This document shows, one piece after another, positions 25,034-33,356 of a stretch of 64,000 nt of DNA. The notes beneath the pieces were generated by a model. The model was not told where the DNA came from. It worked only from the letters and a program-made list of their open reading frames with translations, and did not search any database. A program made the position numbers and the translations under genes. Each line of letters starts with the position of its first letter. Positions within the stretch are counted from its first letter, which is position 1. Source of the stretch: JAJRAG01 sp050010535 (GTDB lineage Archaea; Thermoplasmatota; Thermoplasmata; Methanomassiliicoccales; JACIVX01); NCBI GenBank assembly GCA_050010535.1, contig JBEKKT010000019.1, forward strand, positions 1-64,000, read 5' to 3'.

Positions 25034-26794
25034 TTAGTTCTCCACATGCTTCAACTGGCCCTTATACATCGATTCGAGTTCGGTGCTCGTCGTTGCCTCT
25101 CGGGGACTCTTGTCGTCCCGGAATCTGCCTGTGAACCTTGGGAAACGTATCGCCAGGCCCGCATCCTTCCTTATCTTGGAGTACGCGCAGGTGTGAGTAG
25201 GACTGATGGTTATCTCCGCCCCCAGTACCTCGAGCACCATGAATGGTTCGAACCAGAAGTCCGAGTCCAGCTTTGAGGATACCAGGGGATGCTTGTCCTC
25301 AAGGCGGTATTTTTCCAGCTTCGCAGGAAGAGAGGCAAGTGTCTGGTCGTCGAATCCGCTGCCAAGCTTGCAGACGGTCTCGAATCTGTCTTCCTGCTCG
25401 CTGTACGTCGCCATCAGCAGCGCTCCGTAGACACCCTTCCTCCTGCCCCTTCCCGCGAAAGCTCCGACCACGACAAGATCGACGGTGTCCGTCATCTCGG
25501 ATTTGTATTCCTTCTTGTACTTTATCCAGAGGAAACCCCTCGCGCCCGCCCTGTACACCGAGCTTTCGTCGACGGACTTCGCCATAAGTCCCTCGCATCC
25601 ATCTCTGAGTGCTTCCTGGAAGAAGGCTTCGACTTTCTCGACGTTGTCCAATATCCTCATCTCTGAGGTGCTGACCTCTTCCGTCGTCTCCACGCAGCTC
25701 TCAAGCGCCCTTCTCCTCTCGAGGAGTGGCAAATTCGTAAGATCCTTCCCATCCAGATAAAGACAGTCGAATAAGAAGATCCTAACAGGGTAGTCCTCCA
25801 CCGCGCCGCTGATGTCATGCTTGCGCCCCCTTCTGTGGGAGACCTCCTGGAAGGGCAGCATTTCTCCGGTGTTGATATCAACCGGAACGCACTCCCCCTC
25901 CAATATGGCGCTCTTCGATTTGAACGTCTTCTTCAGGGCGCTCACGACGTCTGGGAACTGCGAAGTCAGGTCCTCTAGTCTCCTGGAGAAGAGCCTGACT
26001 TCCTTCCCGTTTATGTGCGTCTGCACCCTGACGCCGTCGTACTTGTACTCGAAGGCGGCCCGTCCTCCCATGCATTCAAGGATCTCCGTAGGAGAAGGGA
26101 GCCGTTCGGCCAGCATCGCCCTCACCGGGTTCCCCACTTCAATCCTCATCGCTCTGACCCCTTCTATCCCTTCCTTGCAGAGAACCTCGCCGACCTTCCC
26201 AAGGTCGGAGGAAACGCTGAACGCTCTCTCCACAACGTCCCTCTCCTCCTTTGTCGCGAATGCTTGAGAAAGAGCGTCAATCACGGTCATGTCCGCGACG
26301 CCCAGTCTCATCCTTCCCGTGACTATCCTGGCGATGTACTTCGCCTCCGCCGGTGTGGCGTCGTGCAGGATGTCGGCCAGCATTTTCATCTTCTGATCCT
26401 GCGATCCGCTTCCCTCCGCCTCGGCGATGCGCTGGAGCGCCCCGTACACCCTGTCGAGAGTAAGCTGCTCTGAGAAAAGGGTCCTCTGCTTCTTCACCTC
26501 GAAGACTTTCTCCGCCACGATCCCCGGATCGCCCTCCTTTAGCCAGAGATTCTGAATGTCCTCCCCTCTCGTTCCGGAGGTGAAAGCGATCGTTCTCTGG
26601 AGCAGCTTGTCCGCAAGCCCCAGTTTCTGTGGGTAGAAATCGGGATAGAGCTGACCTTGGGTGAGATATACAATCTTCCCGAGCGAAGAGCAGTCAGCGG
26701 CGCGGAAGAAATCGGCAAGTATCTCGGTCATCTCCAGACGACCGGATGTCGATTCCAGTGCTTCGTATACTCTTACCAGCTCTTGGTAGAGCAT
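25034..26794 (-). CDS. lig: ATP-dependent DNA ligase
   Basis: 586 residues, normal for archaeal ligase I. An N-terminal helical DNA-binding domain is followed by the adenylation motif EYKYDGVR with the active lysine near residue 250, then motif III FLFDCLYLDG, motif IV EGLMAKS and motif V WIKYKKEY, and an OB-fold C-terminal domain. It seals nicks in replication and repair. A TATA box (ATTAAATACC, about 26816-26825) lies about 27 bases from the ATG. The last residues (QLKHVEN) do not form an evident PCNA-binding box. Confidence 0.97.
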   Translation of the reverse strand: MLYQELVRVYEALESTSGRLEMTEILADFFRAADCSSLGKIVYLTQGQLYPDFYPQKLGLADKLLQRTIAFTSGTRGEDIQNLWLKEGDPGIVAEKVFEVKKQRTLFSEQLTLDRVYGALQRIAEAEGSGSQDQKMKMLADILHDATPAEAKYIARIVTGRMRLGVADMTVIDALSQAFATKEERDVVERAFSVSSDLGKVGEVLCKEGIEGVRAMRIEVGNPVRAMLAERLPSPTEILECMGGRAAFEYKYDGVRVQTHINGKEVRLFSRRLEDLTSQFPDVVSALKKTFKSKSAILEGECVPVDINTGEMLPFQEVSHRRGRKHDISGAVEDYPVRIFLFDCLYLDGKDLTNLPLLERRRALESCVETTEEVSTSEMRILDNVEKVEAFFQEALRDGCEGLMAKSVDESSVYRAGARGFLWIKYKKEYKSEMTDTVDLVVVGAFAGRGRRKGVYGALLMATYSEQEDRFETVCKLGSGFDDQTLASLPAKLEKYRLEDKHPLVSSKLDSDFWFEPFMVLEVLGAEITISPTHTCAYSKIRKDAGLAIRFPRFTGRFRDDKSPREATTSTELESMYKGQLKHVEN

Positions 26795-26887
26795 GAGGTA
26801 TCAAACGGATTTTGGGTATTTAATCCATGAAGACAATGCCGCGCAATCTCGAAGCATTCCAATCATCCAAATCTATATGGGGACCGG

Positions 26888-28477
26888 CTAGAAATCGAAG
26901 ATGCTCTTCTGGCCAGCTGTCTGGTCCTTCTTCTCTTCGATAGCTTCAGGCGCCTTTTTCTCCTCAGTTTTCCTGCTCATCCTGTACAATCGCCGGCGCA
27001 TTGCGGTCTCCTTCTTCTGGCTGGAGAAGAGGTACGCCTCGTCCATCGTGCCCCTCGTGACCAGGATTACGACCCTTCCGGGACTTCTCCTACCGGTCCT
27101 CCCCCTTCTCTGGATCGTCCTTATCTCGGACGGGACGGGCTCGTAGAAGACCACAAGGTCTGTGCTTGCGACGTCCAGCCCCTCCTCCCCGACCGAGGTC
27201 GCCACGAGGACATTATACTCACCGCGACGGAACTTCTCGAGCACGCTGACCTGCTCCTTCTGCTTCAAGCCCTTCTCGCTCCCTCTCTCGGCCTGTCCGA
27301 TCAACTTGGCGACCTTGGCCCCCTCGATTCTCGAGAGCTTGCTGGCTACGAGCTCGCACGTGTCCCGATAGTGTGTGAATACCAATGTCCTTGAGTTCGG
27401 GTGCGCTATTATCTGGTTGCTAACGATGCTCATCACCCTCGACAGCTTCGGGTGCTCCATGGTCATGCTGCTGAGAATCGAGGTCAGTTTCTCGAATTCG
27501 GGCGACCGCACTATTGCCCTCGATGCCTTCGATCCCTCCTCTGATGTCGCCTCTAGCCGCATCCTTTCCAAGTAGCTCTTCAGAGCGCTCGTCCCTTGGG
27601 TTTCCGCGAGTTCGAGCGCGTGACCGATTTTCATCGCCATCGCATGGACGCTCAGCGCTCGATACAGCTGCTTTCTTCTTTCTCCGGAGTTGAGCTTCGC
27701 TTCGATCTTGCTCCTGACCTCCAGCAGGTGTTTCTTCGTCGGGGGTCTTTTCCCATCCATCACCCCCAGATTGACGAGTTCTTTGATGTAGGAATCGTTG
27801 AGGGACCTGAGGATTGCCACGACTTTCCGCATCTGGTCAGGGACATCAACCTCCACCCACTGCATGTTGACGTCCTGAACGTACCTCGCCACGTCTCGAT
27901 CGCTTTCAGATCTGATCTCGATCTTCTCGATCCCCAGGTTCTTTCGGACCTCCTCGATCCTCACGCCGCTGCTCCCTGGCGAGGCGGTCATCCCCATGAC
28001 GAGGCCATCGTATGCCTTGTACTCGTCTCCGATAGTCACGTATGCGTAGTTCCCGACAGCCCTGTGCGCCTCGTCGAATATAATCAGCCTAACATCCCTC
28101 AATGATATCCGCTCGCGCCTGAGGTCGTTGTCGATGACCTGCGGCGTCGAAACGATGACATCGTTCTCGATCCATTCCACCTCCCTCTCCATCGGATCCA
28201 CCTCGCCTGTGAGGGCGGCGACTTTCTTTCCGATCAAGTGCTCTCTCACGAACCCAGCATGCTGTTCGACCAACGGCTTCGTCGGAGCGAGAAACAACAC
28301 CTTGCCCTTCCTTGAATTCAACACCTCAGCCATGACAATGAGGGCGACGACCGTCTTTCCCATGCCGGTTGGAAGAACGATGAGCGTTGAGGAGTCCAGA
28401 CAGGACTCCGCCAACGCAATTTGATACTCCCTCTCCTCGATGCTATTCTCTTTGATGAGGGGATGCTTCACGAACAC
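26888..28477 (-). CDS. hef: Hef-type superfamily 2 helicase without nuclease domain
   Basis: 529 residues from a GTG; the N-terminus MFVKHPLIKENSIEEREYQ is typical of Hef. It carries motif I PTGMGKT (about residue 36), motif II DEAH, an insert of Hef type, then motif VI QRRGRTGR. Hef processes stalled forks and branched DNA. The ERCC4 nuclease and HhH modules found fused in many euryarchaea are missing. The final residues QKSIFDF resemble a C-terminal PCNA-interacting box (Q, I, F spacing), so a link to the sliding clamp is likely. It is the first of the ligase-side minus-strand genes but is 93 bases away. Confidence 0.93.
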   Translation of the reverse strand: MFVKHPLIKENSIEEREYQIALAESCLDSSTLIVLPTGMGKTVVALIVMAEVLNSRKGKVLFLAPTKPLVEQHAGFVREHLIGKKVAALTGEVDPMEREVEWIENDVIVSTPQVIDNDLRRERISLRDVRLIIFDEAHRAVGNYAYVTIGDEYKAYDGLVMGMTASPGSSGVRIEEVRKNLGIEKIEIRSESDRDVARYVQDVNMQWVEVDVPDQMRKVVAILRSLNDSYIKELVNLGVMDGKRPPTKKHLLEVRSKIEAKLNSGERRKQLYRALSVHAMAMKIGHALELAETQGTSALKSYLERMRLEATSEEGSKASRAIVRSPEFEKLTSILSSMTMEHPKLSRVMSIVSNQIIAHPNSRTLVFTHYRDTCELVASKLSRIEGAKVAKLIGQAERGSEKGLKQKEQVSVLEKFRRGEYNVLVATSVGEEGLDVASTDLVVFYEPVPSEIRTIQRRGRTGRRSPGRVVILVTRGTMDEAYLFSSQKKETAMRRRLYRMSRKTEEKKAPEAIEEKKDQTAGQKSIFDF

Positions 28478-28535
28478 GCCAACACATAATCAAGACTCTA
28501 GAAAAGGGTTTTGGGGAGGGGTTCGAACAGAATGA

Positions 28536-28856
28536 TCAGTGGCAACCGCTGCCGCACGACCCGCATCCGGAGAAGTTGGGGTTCTGGATGATCAATCCTG
28601 ATCCCTGCGGGGTCTCGACATATTCTATTGTGCACCCTTCGAGGAACTCCTGGGCCTCATCATCGTAATAGAAGGAGAATCCGTCGACTTTTTGCTCGAG
28701 GTCACCCTCTTTCTTCTTCTCCTGGAAGGCCATGCCGAATTGCGGGCCTGAACAGCCAACTCCAGCGACGTATATCCTGACTCCAAATCCTTGTTTCTGG
28801 TTCTTGGCGAGAAGGTCGTTGATGAACTTCTTCGCCTCCGCGCTTGCTTCTACCAT
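28536..28856 (-). CDS. A-type iron-sulfur carrier (IscA/HesB family)
   Basis: 106 residues from the ATG at 28856, with AAGGTG just upstream; the longer frame from 28883 overlaps the promoter. The family cysteines are present: VGCSGPQFGMAF near residue 44, and a C-terminal SGCGSCGSGC cluster. ATCs bind and deliver [Fe-S] clusters or iron. A TATA box (TTTAAATAA, about 28892-28900) fits a start near 28870. The following glycine/cysteine-rich tail is more extended than usual. Confidence 0.9.
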   Translation of the reverse strand: MVEASAEAKKFINDLLAKNQKQGFGVRIYVAGVGCSGPQFGMAFQEKKKEGDLEQKVDGFSFYYDDEAQEFLEGCTIEYVETPQGSGLIIQNPNFSGCGSCGSGCH

Positions 28857-29023
28857 GAGTACCGCACCTTTCACGCTGAACACGTTGAGCCATTATTTAA
28901 ATTCTTTCCCTCATCATTCAGTCACTGAGATGCTGGCCGTCTCTGACGGATTCGCTCGATGTAACTTTATCCATCGCGTCCGGAAGGGTTTAAATCGGCG
29001 GACGATTTACTCAGACGGCGGAA

Positions 29024-29533
29024 ATGATGCACGGCCAACGATTTGAGGCAAGATTTCGTCAGATGACCAGGAGAGACATACCCGCTCTCGTAAGGATGAG
29101 CAGGGAGAACATGGCCCATATCGTTCTTTCATCGTGGGGGACCGAGTGGAGAGACGACACTCTCGTCCGGGCCGTTACAGATCCCGATACTGTCACTGAG
29201 ATTGCCACGCACGATGAGAGGATCGTCGGGTACTACACCTTTTTCAAGCGGATCGACAGCGTTTTCATCGTCTCGATACAGATCCTGCGTCAGTACCAGC
29301 AAAGAGGGCTCGGTAGTCTGATGATGGCACGTATTGAGGAGTGGGGAAGGAGGAATGGCCTCGATGCGGTGGAATTGTGGGTCCAGAGCACAAACGAGTC
29401 CGCCATCAGTTTCTACGAGCACGTTGGATACAGAGTTGCCGGTAAGCAGGGCAACAATTATTTGATGAGTAAGGTTATCAAGGAGAAGCCGGAGGCCAGT
29501 GTGAGAGGGTGCCATGTCGGAACATCTGCTTGA
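29024..29533 (+). CDS. GNAT-family N-acetyltransferase
   Basis: 169 residues with the GNAT layout: RQMTRRDIPALVRM at the start, RIVGYYTFFKR in the central sheet, QILRQYQQRGLGSLMM as the acetyl-CoA loop and NESAISFYEHVGYRVAG near the end. Similar proteins act on N-termini or small amines; the substrate is unknown. A TATA box (TTTAAATC, 28988-28996) lies about 30 bases upstream. It overlaps the next gene by 20 bases, so the two are probably linked in function or expression. Confidence 0.93.
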   Translation: MMHGQRFEARFRQMTRRDIPALVRMSRENMAHIVLSSWGTEWRDDTLVRAVTDPDTVTEIATHDERIVGYYTFFKRIDSVFIVSIQILRQYQQRGLGSLMMARIEEWGRRNGLDAVELWVQSTNESAISFYEHVGYRVAGKQGNNYLMSKVIKEKPEASVRGCHVGTSA

Positions 29534-30374
29534 GATGGCGAAAGCACTGGTCCTGGTGAAGGATGGCAAGATAACCGTTCTGAGCGATCCGAAGATCATG
29601 CGCTGTCCTCTCCGAAGCAATCTATACGGTTGCGATGAGGAGAACAGGCAGACAGTCGAGACGACTCTCAAGAAGCACATGGCGGAGTATGGGATGTATG
29701 GGCCGAACCGAGTTCTCGAGGCCAACGAGAAGCCCGTGTCCTTTGGCGCGTCGGAGATCATCATGGACGCCATGACTGAAGGTATGGTAGACGCCGCGGT
29801 CGTCGTCTGCGATGGTGCTGGGACTGTGATCATCACACGTCCCGAAGTGCTTCAGGCGACGGGAGCGCACATGACAGGGCTTATCAGGACCGACCCGATC
29901 CCTGAGACGCAGGAAGGCCTCAGACAGAGGGGATGTTTTCTCCTAGACGATGTCTGCACGATAGACCAGGTCAAGGGATACCTCAAGGCGACGAAATCGG
30001 GGTTCAAACGGGTCGCCGTCACGATAAGTGGATTGAGGGCCTTCGAGGCGAGGACCCTAAAGGAGATGGGGCATGTCTCTGGCTGCCCTCCGGTGATCTT
30101 GGCCGTCCACAACAGCGGCGTCACGAAGGAGGACGCAGAGATGCTCGGAGAATCCTGTGACATCGTGTGGGCGTGCGCGTCGAAGGAAGTCAGGGATGTC
30201 GTGGGAAAGCGCGCGAAAATTCAGATAGGGATATCGATACCAGTGTTCGCCTTGAGCGATATGGGAAAGAAGCTGGTCCTTAACCGGGCGAGTCACTTTG
30301 ACGATGGGATCGTCATTCACAGGGCAAGCCTGCCAATGACCCCTTCTGGGAAGCAGCCTGAGCCGCTTATCTGA
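29514..30374 (+). CDS. Methanogenesis marker 8 / DUF2099 family protein
   Basis: 286 residues matching DUF2099: CPLRSNLYG near the start, GMYGPNRVLEANEKPVSFGASEIIMDA, AAVVVCDGAGTVIIT, TSGLRTDPIPE-like GLIRTDPIPET, and SGVTKEDAEML and ACASKEVRDV near the end. The family is called marker protein 8 because it is conserved in methanogens, but its role is unknown and it occurs outside them. No methanogenesis genes are in this window. It overlaps the GNAT gene and precedes the LarA-type racemase by 121 bases. Confidence 0.85.
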   Translation: MSEHLLEMAKALVLVKDGKITVLSDPKIMRCPLRSNLYGCDEENRQTVETTLKKHMAEYGMYGPNRVLEANEKPVSFGASEIIMDAMTEGMVDAAVVVCDGAGTVIITRPEVLQATGAHMTGLIRTDPIPETQEGLRQRGCFLLDDVCTIDQVKGYLKATKSGFKRVAVTISGLRAFEARTLKEMGHVSGCPPVILAVHNSGVTKEDAEMLGESCDIVWACASKEVRDVVGKRAKIQIGISIPVFALSDMGKKLVLNRASHFDDGIVIHRASLPMTPSGKQPEPLI

Positions 30375-30495
30375 GAACGTTTCTCTCAGGCATTCCCCAT
30401 ATGATTGAGGCAGGCCAACATTCGACTGAACAGTGAGAACGATTTTTGGCAATCCGTAAGTATAATGACAGTCTCTATACTTCCCTTCAGATACA

Positions 30496-31773
30496 ATGAA
30501 AGTGGAATTGATCTACGGTTCTCGGGAGATCGATGTTGATATCCCGGACAGGAACGTGCTATGGGAGCTATGGCCCAATGATCTGCCCGCTGTCGAAGAC
30601 GAGGAGAACGCGATAAGGGACGCGATAATGAACCCGCTAGGGAGCGAGCGCCTGGAGAGACTCGTGAAGTCAGGAATGAAGGTTGTCATCATCGCGGACG
30701 ACCTTACTCGCCCCACTCCGAAGAAGCGGATTCTGCCCATATTGCTCAATGAGCTCAAGAAGGCCGGCGTAGCGGACAAAGACATCATGATACTGATTGC
30801 CCTCGGCACTCACAGATACATGACCGATGATGAGATACTTAGGGCGTTCGGTAAGGACGTTATCTCGCGGATCAGGATCGTGAACCACGAATGGATGAAC
30901 CCAGCAAGACTCATCTCTCTCGGGAAAACGGAGAACGGTACCCCAATCACTGTAAACAAGATTGCATATAATGCCGATTTCTTGATAGGTCTTGGCAGCA
31001 TAGTGCCGCACTGCTGGGCGGGGTTCTCAGGCGGAGCGAAAATTATCCAGCCGGGGATCTCAGGACCGGATACGACCGCCGCCACGCATCACTTGATCTT
31101 CGACGACGACAGCAAGGTGCTGTCCTTCGCAGGGATGGCCCGAAACAAGGTCATGAGCGAGATGCGAGTCGTTGCTCGACAGGCGGGTCTGGACTTCATC
31201 GTGAACGTCGTGGTGAACTCCAAGAAAGAGGTCGTAAAGGTTGTCGCGGGGGATCTCGAGAAGGCTCACAACGCTGGTATCGATGCGGCCAGGGAGAATT
31301 TCGTGCGGGAGATACCGCAGAGGGCGGACATTGTAGTCGAGGAGGCGTACCCAGCGGACTTCGACATGTGGCAGGCGACGAAGCCATTGTCGTATTCGAG
31401 GAGAGCGGTCAAGGATGGGGGAACTGTGATATTTCTGACCGCCGCTCCTGACGGAATATGCGCAAGCCATCCGTTCCTCGCCGAACACGGACGTTGCTCA
31501 TACTCCGAGCTCAGAAACATGATGATCTGCGACGAGGTTGTCGACAGGGTGGCAGGATCGTTGCTAATGCTGATCAAGAAGGGTGTGGAAGGTGTGAACG
31601 TAATCGCGGTCTCCCCCGGGTTGACGCGCGAAATGAAGAGGCAGATGGCGATGGAGCACGCAGATACGATGGGAGAAGCCTTGAGAATGGCATTCGCGAG
31701 ACACGGGAAAGACGCGACCGTGGGGATCGTCCATCACGGGGGAGACGTGCTTCCAGTGCTCAGGAAGACGTGA
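30496..31773 (+). CDS. larA: LarA-type racemase/epimerase (DUF2088)
   Basis: 425 residues. The start VELIYGSREIDVDI, the motif DDLTRPTP at about residue 73, ALGTHRYMTDDE with the catalytic-type histidine, and HCWAGFSGGAKIIQPGISGPDT with the lysine of the nickel-pincer site are all LarA hallmarks. LarA enzymes racemise or epimerise 2-hydroxy acids with a nickel-pincer nucleotide. The LarB/LarC/LarE cofactor genes are not in this window. It is followed by a UxaA SAF-domain gene, a pairing seen where LarA-type enzymes act in sugar-acid pathways. A TATA-like AGTATAATGA lies about 30-40 bases upstream. Confidence 0.93.
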   Translation: MKVELIYGSREIDVDIPDRNVLWELWPNDLPAVEDEENAIRDAIMNPLGSERLERLVKSGMKVVIIADDLTRPTPKKRILPILLNELKKAGVADKDIMILIALGTHRYMTDDEILRAFGKDVISRIRIVNHEWMNPARLISLGKTENGTPITVNKIAYNADFLIGLGSIVPHCWAGFSGGAKIIQPGISGPDTTAATHHLIFDDDSKVLSFAGMARNKVMSEMRVVARQAGLDFIVNVVVNSKKEVVKVVAGDLEKAHNAGIDAARENFVREIPQRADIVVEEAYPADFDMWQATKPLSYSRRAVKDGGTVIFLTAAPDGICASHPFLAEHGRCSYSELRNMMICDEVVDRVAGSLLMLIKKGVEGVNVIAVSPGLTREMKRQMAMEHADTMGEALRMAFARHGKDATVGIVHHGGDVLPVLRKT

Positions 31774-31836
31774 GTATATGGAAGGGTTGTTTATGCCTTA
31801 TTTCCATTTCGTGCACGCCACGGGAAGGGGGTTTGC

Positions 31837-32142
31837 ATGAAGGCAAAAGCCATCAGAATGAATGACAAAGATAACGTAGCTACTGCGATCAGTGACCTGG
31901 CATCCGGCGAGAAGGTCGTTGTCAGGAACGGGAAGGAGATGAATGTCACCGTCCGGGCTGACATTCAATTTGGCCACAAATTCGCATTGGTGGCGATAGG
32001 CAAGGGCGATGATGTCGTGAAGTACGGGGAGATCATCGGGAGAGCGACCGCGGACATAGCGAAAGGAGAACACGTTCACGTTCACAACATTGAGAGCTTG
32101 AGGGGCCGCGGGGACATTCACGATTTCAGCGCCAAGAAGTAA
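31837..32142 (+). CDS. UxaA-type altronate dehydratase small subunit (SAF domain)
   Basis: 101 residues: DNVATAISDLASGEKVVV, then GHKFALVAIGKGDDVVKYGEIIGRA and AKGEHVHVHNIESLRG. This is the SAF domain that forms the N-terminal part or separate small subunit of UxaA-family dehydratases. It has GGGGG as a ribosome site before its ATG. Its expected partner, the large catalytic subunit, follows directly but is a pseudogene, so this subunit may have lost its job or be used elsewhere. Confidence 0.88.
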   Translation: MKAKAIRMNDKDNVATAISDLASGEKVVVRNGKEMNVTVRADIQFGHKFALVAIGKGDDVVKYGEIIGRATADIAKGEHVHVHNIESLRGRGDIHDFSAKK

Positions 32143-32189
32143 GATCTCCAGAATGCCAGAAGGTGTTTTGCATGTCTTATTTCTTCCTC

Positions 32190-33273
32190 TGATATGAAAG
32201 GGACTATGGGGTCGAAACGAGGAATCACGGCGCCATCCTCTCCTCGATCGTGTGCGCTGATGAGGCGGCTAGGAAGATCGAAGAGCGCGTCGAGAACACC
32301 CGGGCGTTCTTGCACCATGAGGGTTGCATCCAGATGGGAAAGGATTTGGAGCAGAGCCACTTGTCGGGTTCGGATCCAATTCCAACTGCCATTCGGTCCT
32401 TGTCGTGAGCCTCGGGTGTGAGGCGATCAATGCTCAGAGGCTGGCCGACGAAATAGCGAGAAGCGGGAAGCACGCGGAACTGATTACTATTCAGAGGTCT
32501 GGGGGACGCTGAAAGCTATAGACAAAGGCGTTCAGATTGCCAGGGTCATGGTTCATGAAGTATCCTCCCAGCATAGAAAGGAGTTCGGCATCTCCGAACT
32601 TACGATTGGCATCAAGTACGGGGCGTACGACACGACGTCGGGCCTAGCCTCCAATCCGACCGTGGGGGTATGCGGCAGACTTCATAGTCGAGAACGGGGC
32701 CGAGCACATTCTTGCTAGAAGGGCGATAAACAAGGAGTTCGCCAGCAGGGTGTACGAGATCGTGAACAGGATGGAAAATGAGAGGAACGGCGTCGACATC
32801 CGCGACTCGGAGCCGACGCCAGACTACACACGGGGCGCGCTGTCGAGCATCGAGGGGAAGTCCCTGGGCGTAACATTGAAAGCCGGTACCTCGCCGCTCA
32901 GAGAGGTGATCGAGTGGCCGAGAGGCCGAACCACAAGAGCCTGGTATTCATGGATTCTCACGGAAGGGAGGTCGAGGTCGTCTCGGGATTCATGGCGAGC
33001 GGGGCTCAGGTCGTCGTCTTTTCGACCGGTCTTGGCGCGCCATTCGGGCTTCCCGTCGTGCCAGTGATGAAGGTGACTGGAAATCCCGATACCGCCTGGG
33101 AGCTCGAGACGACATCGACGTCTCCGGTATCATTACTGAGCGAGAAACCATTACTAAGTCGGGGCAAGAAGATCCACGAAGAGATACTCAAGGTGGTCTC
33201 CGGGAAGGAGGTCAAATCGGAGACCTCGGGCTACCGCTTTGTCGACATATGGCGCATCGGTCCGACGCTCTAG
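32190..33273 (+). pseudogene. UxaA-type dehydratase large subunit, multiply frameshifted
   Basis: Remains of a catalytic UxaA-type (altronate dehydratase) C-terminal domain spread over three frames. Fragments in order: CADEAARKIEERVEN (about 32253), VVSLGCEAINAQRLADEI (about 32404), TLKAIDKGVQIARVM (32506), HILARRAINKEFASRVYEIV (about 32708), and SLVFMDSHGREVEVVSGFMASGA (about 32939) ending in WRIGPTL. The frame changes at least four times. The conserved cysteine motif is degraded (IKYGAYDTTSG where KCGGSD is usual), so real decay has occurred and not only sequence errors. It is preceded by an intact SAF subunit gene. Confidence 0.9.
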
Positions 33274-33356
33274 GACAATTGCACATCGTCCGATTAGGGT
33301 CTCGGGCTTCCGAGCAAATCGTTATTTGAGACTCACTTCATAACCTCAGTTCATTT

